In this document: piece by piece, positions 54,584 to 64,000 of the stretch
Layout: every line of letters starts with the position of its first letter
Numbering within the stretch: the stretch's first letter is position 1
Assembly: GCA_947846985.1 (NCBI GenBank)
Contig: CANTUZ010000001.1
Coordinates: 186,506,455 to 186,570,454 of the forward strand
Source of the DNA: Fratercula arctica
Lineage: Eukaryota; Chordata; Aves; Charadriiformes; Alcidae
DNA: 64,000 nucleotides
Direction of reading: 5' to 3'
Notes under the pieces: generated by a model
The model's database searches: none
Seen by the model: only the letters and a program-made list of their open reading frames with translations
What the model was told of the DNA's origin: nothing
Program-made: the position numbers and the translations under genes

Positions 54584-55060
54584 ACATTCAAAAAGCCTTT
54601 GAGACAGCCCTTCACAAGTGATGATTAAGAAAACTGAGTAGTTCTGGGTGAAAGTTAAAGTTCCATCATAAGTTAGAAACAAGTTAAGAGACAGAACATA
54701 GAGTAGGAGTAAATTGTCAATTTTCAGCATGGCAAAAGGTTAACATTTCTGTCTACCACTGACCTGTACATTAAACAGCATTGTTTAATATATTTATTAA
54801 TGAGCTGGAAAATGGGCCGAAGGATATCATATGTGTCAAAATGTAAAGATGACCAAAAAACTTATTTAGCCTTATCAAGATTAGAGATGACTTTGTGGCA
54901 CTCCAGAGGAATGTAGAACGGCAAGTAAGTGAATGCCATAGTGGTAGAAGAAGGACAGTATTGATTAATATGATACATATTGAAGGAGTAATTTAACTGC
55001 TTACGCTGATAATGTAACTGTACTGATTGTTAAAAAATAGGTATAATCACAGTGTGGGAG
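54584..55060 (+). mobile_element. Ancient CR1/L3-type LINE relic, RT core region
   Basis: Diverged sense-strand reverse-transcriptase remnant. Seen in order: TTCAAAAAGCCTTTGAGACA (motif A, DFQKAFDTV-like), AACATAGAGTAGGAGTAAAT, GTCAATTTTCAGCATGG, then TTTAATATATTTATTAATGA with GCTGGAAAATGGG (the FNIFINDLENG block), then a decayed FADDTKL block around 54834-54863, and GCACTCCAGAGGAATGTAGA. Similarity fades after about 55060. The block order matches amniote CR1/L3 LINEs. It covers a more 5' part of the RT than the relic at 32171, so the two need not be one element. Confidence 0.83.
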
Positions 55061-58000
55061 AGGAAACAAGTTGTATCTTCTTATAGTAGGCACATCTTTC
55101 CTCAGTCTACAGTAAAATGGAAACAAGGAAACAACCCAAGATTTATGAAAATTGAGACGCGTGCTGACAAAAATATTGTAATACCATTTCTATTTTGATG
55201 TATGATCTCATGATGTTACGGTGAATTTGGGTTGTTTTGTTTCAATATAAAAATACCATTCAGTAGCCTGAAGAAGGATCATTTCTTTTTTCCCTCTCTC
55301 CACAGATACTTCTGTTATGCAGTCCAACTATTTCAGACCATACATTGTGTCTGGATGTAACTCCTAGCAAAGCTGTACTTTGAAAGCCACAGGGGAGTGT
55401 GGTTTCCTCCCCGTTCATATGTATTTCTGTGTGAGAGTCTGCTGTATGTAATAGTTTTTATCAGTGAGCTATTATTTCAAAACCAGAGTAATTTTCTATA
55501 TAAAATATATTCTAATTACAAATGTCATTTAGTTTGTTTCTAAAAATGTTAGCAGAAATTCTAATATTAATAATGCTAATAATAATTTCTTCATTGACAA
55601 AAAAAATATTGCATTTAATGTCTGTGAAATTTCTTTAATCTATAAATCTTGAGCAGATAGAAGAAATTTGGGATTTGAAAAACTGATGGAGCTTTCATTC
55701 CTAAAGACCATGATATCAGGTTATTTACTCAAATCAGTTACCCAAACTACACTAGAACTGTCTTTGCAATGATAAGTGAATTATCTTTTTAATATATGTA
55801 TATATATGCACATTCTTGTGAATTGTCTGTAGAGGCTTTTCATATTTAAGTTACTTGGATAGTGCTTTGTTCTGCTTTATACTTGCTCTCTCGGTCCTTT
55901 CCTTTTACATACTTCTTACGATTCTGGACTTTATTAGGAACAAAATGTACTATGGCCTCTTCATTGTTCATATTCTGGAAGCACTGTATTAGTTGCAGTC
56001 TCTGTATTACTGCATAGAAGACTCTTACTTTTTATGACCTGAGTCTCTTCTTCTCAGAGCAAGTATTTTGGTATCTTTGTACAGTTCCTTCCAAAAAGGT
56101 GATCTTCATTCATTGATCTAAATGAGAAAGCTTTCACCTGAATTGTACAACACAGAAAAGCATGAGACTTTCGGTCATACTCCTTCCACTTCTCTCTCTC
56201 TAGGCTTGGACTGTATGCCCGTGCAGAATATTTATTAATAGTTTATGCTATTTAACAGTATACTCATATCACAGACACTCCAAATACTGTTTCTTTGCTT
56301 CTGTTTTGTTTCTTTTTTTCCTCTGTATCCTGTCTCATTGGGACTACGTTAGCCTGTGTTCATGCATAAACTGGATTTCTACTCCACAGAACATCTTCTG
56401 TTCCTGTCTAAAGAATGTGTAAATCTCATCAGACTAATTGCAGATAGGCTAGGTCAGGACCCTGAAAGATGAATGCCAAGATTTGTTGGATACAGTCCAT
56501 AGCAACCCTGTAATGGTCCAATCAGGAGGGACGTGAAATATAAAGATGAAAACTGCAATCTCTAAATCCCTTGGCACTGTCCTATTCTTTAAGAAAGTCA
56601 CAGCGTTGCCTTCTGATTGCCATGAATAACCCATCTTTTTCAGTGCAGTATAGTCTTTTTCGTAACACCTTGAGATGGAGTCTCACTGATATTTCTCTAA
56701 CTATCTCCTTTCCTTGGACTGCCTTGCATTTTAGGATTTCATACTTTTTAAATGAGACCCTTCTTTAAAGAAAATTTATTTAGCTACACTAATCTCTTAA
56801 ATGATCTAAACACTCAACGTTTGTCCTTGAGGACACACTTTAAAGAATGTATCTTTGCACTTCTTTAGATCTTTGGTCTACAAGAAGTTGTAACTAGTCA
56901 TACAATAGAGTTTGTTGAGAAATCTGTCGGTGAGAAACTCAAAAACTACCAGCAAGATGAAGAATTTAGCAGAAGACGCAAATACAGACACGTGCAAACA
57001 CACAAAGACAGGATACCTGGAGATTCAATACAAAATATTGATTACTCCCCAAATAATAGAATTCACGGTTACCATTTCACTTTTTACTTGCAATTCAAGA
57101 AAAGTCCTGTTTTACTTACTCAAAGTTTCTTTTCTAAATATGCATGCAAAGAGTGCCAGTACCGTTCTGTGAACCTGAACCACAACAGATTGCAGGCTGA
57201 GCACGCTGTGGTTTCTTTGTAGTGGATGGTGCACATTTTCCTTTGGTCTTTTGTCACCTTGTGTCCTGTAGTACGAAACTACAGTGAGACAGCTCATGTT
57301 TAGAGTGGTGGGCCTTTTCCTAACGTGTGTGTCTAGCATAAACTGCGAAGTACATCAGGAAAAAAGCCATTTTTTGAAGTGAATAATTAATTACGAAGAA
57401 GACAATAAAGTGAGAAGCAAACCCAAGATTTTAGTTTTTGAAAGAAGACATTCTCTCATTGTCAGACTTCATCTGGTTTTAAAGCCTGTTAAGTTGAGTA
57501 GTTACACATATGAGAATAATTCCAGATAATATATAGTCCTTTAGGACTGAAAATATTCTTCAGTTTGTCCAATTGACTAAATTTGTCTATGAAACAGCAG
57601 GCTGCTGGCTCCTTCGTTTCTGTTGAATCGTTCTACTACAGAGATATATATCTGCTCAACAAAGAAGGATGCAATGTCAGCTATGGAAATGCATGTAGAA
57701 AATTACTATATGTTTCTCATTAATGATTTCCTGCGTTTATAGTTGCACAACAGCTGTAGATGCTGGTGAGACCACTTCCTTTAAACAGTGTCTGGAATAT
57801 ATGTTGGTTGGTTAAGTATTTGTCATGTGACCCTTGGAAGGAAAAAACAAGACTCGAAAAAGAGAAACTACTTATTGCTAATTTTATTTAAAATACTCAT
57901 CATTTCATCATCTTTTTCCAACCTCACTTTAGGACATTTTGATCATTTTGTTTTGTGTTCTGTTTTTGTTACCTGTTGTGTTTTGGGGTTTTTTACCTCT

Positions 58001-58834
58001 GATGGTTTGATTGGAAACTTGTTCACATTTACAAATAAAGTTAAACAGCAGTGTCCCAAGAAAGCAGGGAGTGATGCTATTGCTGGAAGGATGGGGGAGT
58101 GTCCTGCACAGCATTTTTCACACTTCCAAGCAGTATCCTCTTGACCTTCTGTTTAACTTTGAGACAGTCACTCTTATCCAAGAACTGATTGCTCAATCGT
58201 TTTACCCGAATGGTCACATCTTTAGGAAACAAGATTCGCATACAAGAATGAATGGCTTTGGGTTGACTTCAAAGCTTCTTGTACTTTGACAGCTTTCAAG
58301 ATGCCTTCATGTTTGGAAAAGCTGAAGAAACAAATAATTTGTGGAGGGCCTTGCATGTGAGGGCTTTTAAGGAAAAAAGCAAATTCTCTGAATACCTTCC
58401 TGGGTGGGAAAGTTCAGAGGCACTTCATGCACTGTTTGCTCCAGCAATGACTTGCAGAGAGCAGGAGCACCTCATGGCTCAATATGTTGTTTTCTTCATG
58501 GGATCGCAAGGCTGCTGTGACTACGTCTGCATCAGGGACCTTGTTTTAGTGCTTTAACTAAAGCTTTCAATGTGTAAATGTATAAGTGCAACTGCAAATG
58601 TTTCGTGGTTCCACAGATAAGAAGGGAAGAATGTTCCTTAAGCATGTTCCACAGACATGCGTGGTCACCTGCACTTCCTTGTGAAATAGGTTTAGAGAAA
58701 GCTTTGTAAAGCTGCAGCCAGTAATGCAAGCACTGAGTCTTCTAACTGAGATGTTGCCTATCTTCACATGGGATATCAGCTCAAAATTCAGGCTTCTAAG
58801 TACGTTGGTTATGTCCAGAGGGATATGAGAGTAG

Positions 58835-58905
58835 GTGATACTGAGTCAGATCCTGATATCCTGTGTTTGTGAGTGCCCACTCCAGGTGTGTAACGAATGG
58901 TGGGC
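58835..58905 (+). repeat. Possible old interspersed repeat fragment
   Basis: GATACTGAGTCAGATC, TGATATCCTGTGTTTGTGAG and GCCCACTCCAGGTGTG resemble, in order, a common amniote repeat whose consensus I recall as 'ctgggtcagaccaatggtcc...agtatcctgtctctgacagtggccagtgccagatg'. The family name is uncertain to me and the match is short, so this is only a suggestion. Confidence 0.35.
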
Positions 58906-60314
58906 AGGGTGACGTGATAAGACAAGATAAAAACTTGTGATCCTTCCTTTTCATGTTCTCCCAGCAATGTGAGGCTCAAACCCCCTTCGTGTTCAAAAGC
59001 TTGAAATAGATTTTTCATCTATGTATTTGTAAGTTTATTTTTTTAAAACATGTAAAGTTTGGAGTTTTTTTCTGTGCCCGTTCTGTCAAAATTTGTACTT
59101 TATTTCTATCTTGAATGTATTTAGGTCCTGTTTCCAGGCATTCAATCTTGTTAAACTTCAGAGAAAATTAAGAGAGAACAATGTCAACATTCCTATCACA
59201 GGATCAGACTTCTCAGATCCAGCTAATGCTCTTTGACTGTGCTTCAGAAGCTGGAGATCAACTTCTTCAGCAGCTGAAACCTGGCAGATTTAAACTAGAT
59301 TTATAACATTATTTAGTTGCAGTGAAATCATTAAAGTTCTGTATCGTAATTATGAGTGATTTCACGTACCAGCAAATCTCTGCACAAAAGCTTGCAAGAT
59401 GTGACTGTGGTATCTCCCTGTAGTTGCCTCTCTCTCTCTCTTACTCAATCTGTTCTCCGTTTTTTCCAGATAATTATACAATATTTTGGAAGTGAGGACA
59501 CTTCTTTATATTCAGGATCTTGTCTGCCATTTAGTCTGATTCTTATAGATGGAACATACACAGATTTCTCTTTCAAGCAGACAAATTTTGTTTCTGTAAT
59601 CAGCTGGGAAATGTCCTGGTGACAGCTCTTTGTTTATATTCTACACATATGCCAAAAACCATAAATGCCTTTTTTCTAATCAATGTTTTACTGTATGGTA
59701 TTGAATTATAAAGATCTATAATAGCATATAGAAAGCTTATAAAGATCAGTGTCAGTAAAGTGAGTATCACTAATCAAGTGTACAAAATTTGAAAGGTAGG
59801 ATTGTTTCTTCCTTACTTTGTTGAAGTTTGGGAAGACAAGGACAAAAAGAACCTTCATAGAAGGATTAATTTTAGTACCATTTACTTCTCTGTGCACACT
59901 TTATGTTTAGATGCCATTTATAAATATCTTATTATCATTTGTTAAATTTTATGACAATTTATACCATGCCTGATGACTGTAATTCATGCATTAAACATGC
60001 ACACGTATTTTAACAATATTTGCATCTTATAATATGCTTTGTAACGACTTGTCATAGACTCATCGGTTAAACATTTATTTTACAAATGCATTTTGTAATA
60101 TGCTGTGGTAATAAACTATAAAAAAGTTGTCCCACCTTGTAATATTTTCAGATGGATGAATAATGCATAACAAATTCTACCTTCATTTAAAACATGACCT
60201 CTATTCTGATGAAATCTGATACATTGTCTGGATTTATGGTGATCACCGAGTTGTATGAGGTGCTGTCAGGCTGCTTTCTGATTAATTTTTGTAGTTGATA
60301 AATTTGAATTAATC

Positions 60315-60328
60315 TGTAAATATTTACA
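60315..60328. promoter_or_regulatory. Palindromic forkhead-type site
   Basis: TGTAAATATTTACA is a perfect 14-bp palindrome made of two facing TGTAAATA half-sites. Forkhead proteins bind TGTAAACA/GTAAATA-type sequences. Function is inferred only from the motif; such AT-rich motifs also arise by chance in 64 kb. Confidence 0.35.
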
Positions 60329-61180
60329 AAATAATATGGTTTATCTTTTTCTATCATTTTATTTTTATCCACCTGATTAATTCAAATCAAATGTACCAAC
60401 CCCCATCATGCTGTGAGCTAATTTTCATTGAAATAATTTCTGGAAATTCAATTCAGTTCTGAAATTGATTATCAAAATGGTGATTGTTCCCTTGCTGGCT
60501 GCCTAAGTTTGTCATACGTATCTCTAAAGAGGCCTATGCTACTGTCACATCTAATCTTATGCGCCGTGTAATGCTGAAAGGTATATAATATTGGAATAGT
60601 TTATACTGAGCTCCTACATGGTAAAAACATGTTTTTACTATTTATTGTTTTTAATTTTGCTACATCTGCCATGAGAGTCAGCTTATTGAGGATCTGACTT
60701 CCTGAAGCGTCATGCTGATTTTTTCAATAGTTTTTTTTAATCTGAATGTTAGTACGTAAGTTTCCCTGGGTGGTTTCTCTTTGTGTGTGTGCACGTCGTA
60801 ACATTTTCATTCATTTTATTGCACAACAAGAGTTTTTCTTCAAAAGTGAAGGGAAAGAAGGGCATTTGAAGGTTGGTTGGTTGACGTAGGATATAGAGTA
60901 TTACAGCGATGTCCATGCATCTGGTGATAGAATTATATGATTGAGGATTTCAGCCGTGTTCTTCTTCTATTACCTTCCCATACCTGAATCAAAACCAAAG
61001 TGGATGGCGGTTTTACTTTTGCTGTTCACATGGCCCTAAGTTTTAGGGCATGGCATCTATCTGGTGGAGTCTGAATGTGTGAAGTCAAGACAGAGTAGTC
61101 TGGTTTTACATCTATTTAACATAAATACAAATGACTACTTCAGGTAATCAAGGCATTTTTAGTCAACACGTTGTCAACAC

Positions 61181-61277
61181 AGTTTATCCTATCTGATTGA
61201 GACCTATCTGATTTACTTTATCCTATCTGATTTATCTTATGTGATTTAGAGACAGTTTATCCTGTCTGATTTAGACA
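61181..61277 (+). repeat. Degenerate minisatellite, TTTATCCTATCTGATTTA units
   Basis: Five imperfect units in about 97 bp: GTTTATCCTATCTGATTGAG, CTATCTGATTTA, CTTTATCCTATCTGATTTA, TCTTATGTGATTTAGAGAC and GTTTATCCTGTCTGATTTAG. Unit length varies from 12 to about 24 bp, which suggests repeated slippage followed by point mutation. Confidence 0.92.
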
Positions 61278-61751
61278 TCTAATTAGGATTTAATGAATTG
61301 TACCACAGAAATGCCTATTTTTCTCCTTTGAGGAGAAAGGTAACCTCAGATGACTAGGTCAGATATAGGTGTCTATAGCATAGACTTTTTGCATTTTTGT
61401 GGAGCGATTTCCCCTCATTCCCACTTCTATTTGTCTTTATTTTTTTTTCTTCTAAATAAATTACTGCTTATGAAATGAGCCAGGCTTATTGTCGATAGAG
61501 CTTTACCTCTTTACACATTGAGCATGTTAGACTACATTCTACATAGTCAAACACACTCTGTTTATATTGCATAAATTCTGTTATGGGAGTCTCTCTGCTC
61601 ATGGAGAGAATAATTAATTCCATTTCAGTTTGCTATTTTTTTGTTAGTTTCTCATTAGATGAGGACGAGCAACTAGTTCAGTTGGGATATGGTGTTCTGA
61701 TGATGTGGCATTGAAACAAGGAAATATTCCTTCTACGTGGGCTTACAAGCA

Positions 61752-61790
61752 GTCATGAAACTTCAGGCTAGTTCATGAAACTTCAGACTA
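61752..61790 (+). repeat. About 20-bp tandem duplication
   Basis: GTCATGAAACTTCAGGCTA followed by GTTCATGAAACTTCAGACTA; the copies differ by one inserted T and one G/A change. Confidence 0.92.
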
Positions 61791-64000
61791 GTTGTCCTCT
61801 AAGTACTGAAATGGATTTGGTAAAGGTGAATTATTTAGTATTCTATCACAAAAACTTTAGCCACCACTTCTCCCATTCTTTCAAGTCTCACAATTTGAAC
61901 AACATTTGCTGTCTTTTTTATTAAAAGTCTAGAATGAAGCAGTCTCTTTTTTTGTAGGAAAATTTTACCTATTGTTTTCCACAGTGGTCATTTGTGTTAG
62001 AATCATATTCTCTTGTTTATTCATCTTTCAAATTACGTATTTGGCTGCCTTGTTAGGTAGGATTCTGATGATTCCTAGATTTAATTTTATATAAATGTCT
62101 ATAGTATCTAACAGTTTGTCTGTATTTCTTACTTTTAAGTTTGCGCATTATTTCTTTGAATACAACCAAATGATACAGTATCCTGGTAGTTTTTAGTTCT
62201 CATCTATTATTCTCATCTATTATAAATCACGTTATGGTTGCACAGGAAATAAAGCAAACATTTATATGATGCGACAGGAATTCCTTTTTTTTAAGTTTGC
62301 TAAAAAAGCACAGAGATTCCACCCTTCACTGTACATCTTGGCAACTTGTCATTCTTTCACTCATATCGAATATATGAGAGATATATACTTTTGTTGTTAT
62401 TTGTCTGCTTCAGCACTTCTGTAGTTCAGATTCATTGCATTCCTTGTGTTCCTGAAATTGCTTTTCTTCGTTTCAGATACAGAAATGCCCATAGACACGT
62501 TCTAGACATTTGCTTTTGCACATTGCATACGTCTGTTTACACAGGCGTATACACAAGTGTGTATTTACATAAGCAGGTATCATATGCAACCCTAGTACAG
62601 GTAATAAACTGCAGGGTTGTTTGTCAGGAACTTTTCTAAGCTGAACTTTACTAGTCTCTTGTCTTCTGTCATTACAAACCTCTACTGTTAACTCTAACAA
62701 TAATTTCCAAGGTATTATTTCCTGTTTTCTCCTTCATTTTTCTTTGCCATGTCAGTTCTTTTCCCAAAAGCACAGTGGCTTCTGGGCTAGAAGAGGGAAT
62801 GTTCAATCCAAAATTAGTGGCAAATTCAGTGTCTTCCCACTACTGAATCCAACAGTAGGGTCTTTATATCACAGGTTAAGAGACAATTCCAGCTGCCTGG
62901 TAGATCACAGACTTGATTTAATCCCCGGGAGATAAGATGCAATAGGTTTTCAAACTACAATGCTCATATGCGTACCAAGTAATTTTAAATTTATTTTGAT
63001 ATTTCTAAGCTATAAAAGTAGTCAGACTCCCTCAGAGGTACATAATAAAAAAATTAACTTTATAGAAAGGAAAAAAAAAGCTTTGTGATGCATATTAACA
63101 CATTTTCGAAGATTTTTTAAACTAGCTTTTGTTTTATATAATTCACATTTCCTACATACATGATGATGTGATGTTGCATAAAGGTTTTATTCTAGTTTTG
63201 TTTGGGAGAATCTGCATAAATCACGTATGGTTTCACCATTTGTGAATAATGTGGCAACTCCAAACTCATGCTAATGAAATCATCATATTATCATATCATG
63301 TACTGTATATAACATACATACACACTTACAATGAGTTAGAGGAATAATGCTGAAAAACTCTTCCCTCCAGGCTTGAAAAATGACCAAAAAGTAGAGGTCA
63401 CTTTTCATGCCTTGGGAGAAATAGATCAAGAAATTAAAACTCCAGTCAATACCTATAACCTTAAAATGTTATTTTAATGTGCTGCAGCTTCAGTTACCCT
63501 CAGCTGAAGCTTCTCTATTTTAGCTTACAGGGTCTTGTGACCTCAGCCCATAGCAGAGTTTCAACAGTAATAGCGACAGCCATCTTGGATAAATGTAAGT
63601 GAAATTTTTCCTCATTTCTATAGTTTCTGTCCCTCACAGTCACTTTTGGAGTTTTGTTTTTCACTCAGGATGTAGACAGTATTCCTGACAACACATCTGT
63701 TGTGTGCCAAGTAGCATGATGGACGCAAAGGAGCAGTAAAGCAACTAAGTGGGACTTCTTGCCTTTTAAATGTCACAGTACCAGACTCATCTTGTGCTTT
63801 TGAAATGCCAGTATGATGGCTGTGCAAACTTCATTTTACCTGCAGCTAGCTTGACGGTAGTTTTCATTATCAAAAGACTTTGGCCATATAACCTTATTTT
63901 AGCTAACACTAAGGATGAAATCTAGGAGAATTCAGAAAATATACTTCTCTAAGAAAAAGTTTGCTTACTTCAGTCAGCTTTACCATTTCAGTTCTGCTTC

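Larger units (their letters stand above)
23540..64000 (+). other. FOXP2: FOXP2 intron 3 (5' portion)
   Basis: No constitutive FOXP2 exon follows within the window. The next one should start VPVSVAMMTPQ and carry the poly-glutamine tract, and neither is present. The 40 kb therefore represents the start of a long intron. It carries one young CR1 LINE, several ancient LINE relics, microsatellites, small tandem duplications and possible regulatory clusters. A candidate alternative exon is listed separately at 47087-47159. Confidence 0.85.
55061..64000. other. Gene-free intron stretch apart from listed items
   Basis: Tandem duplications near 61.2 and 61.75 kb, the forkhead palindrome at 60315 and one doubtful repeat fragment at 58835. 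No exon reaching the standard of the one at 23450. Confidence 0.55.

Noticed and set aside
1..64000. FOXP2 ATG exon, the 75-nt alternative exon (product ELLPETKLCICGHSS... in human) and the poly-glutamine exon
   Set aside because: Searched for by eye on the + strand and not found; they must lie outside the window, or the 75-nt exon has diverged beyond recognition.
1..64000. tRNA, rRNA, CRISPR array, phage or bacterial-type operon
   Set aside because: Nothing with the required structure was seen. The sequence is vertebrate intron DNA with splice signals and CR1 LINEs.

Overview
This is vertebrate genomic DNA, and almost all of it is intron. The one certain gene signal is a 90-base coding exon at 23450-23539 on the + strand. 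It encodes 30 residues ([13 protein letters not shown], then [17 protein letters not shown]), which I recognise as the second coding exon of the forkhead transcription factor FOXP2 (exon 3 in the usual human numbering, residues 57-86). Both splice sites are intact and both junctions are phase 0. The neighbouring coding exons (the ATG exon upstream, the glutamine-repeat exon downstream) are not in the window. So 1-23449 is the 3' part of the long intron 2, and 23540-64000 is the 5' part of intron 3.

The source is most likely a bird. The only young transposable element is a 5'-truncated CR1 LINE (37224-38386, - strand) with an avian-type 3' end and a 344-residue open reverse-transcriptase frame. 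Otherwise the DNA is AT-rich and repeat-poor, with only worn CR1-type relics at 14470-14955 (-), 32171-32465 (+), 39528-39584 (-) and 54584-55060 (+). Species cannot be fixed from the sequence.

Layout. 1-23402: intron 2, with one old CR1 copy and simple A/T tracts. 23395-23449: 3' splice region of the FOXP2 exon, which contains an unbroken run of 38 T. 23450-23539: coding exon. 23540-37223: intron 3 with one ancient LINE relic. 37224-38515: young CR1 followed directly by an AT-rich segment with a perfect 35-bp inverted repeat. 38516-64000: intron 3 with a second ancient LINE relic, short tandem duplications, a homeodomain-core cluster that overlaps a possible 71/73-nt alternative exon (about 47087-47159), and a palindromic forkhead-type site at 60315-60328.

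There is no operon, CRISPR array, phage, tRNA, rRNA or multi-gene system here. Other open frames in the window are 60-163 codons long, lack recognisable domains and behave like chance frames in intron DNA. The points most worth checking are the extreme poly(T) at the FOXP2 3' splice site, the possible alternative exon in intron 3, and the perfect hairpin at the CR1 5' junction.
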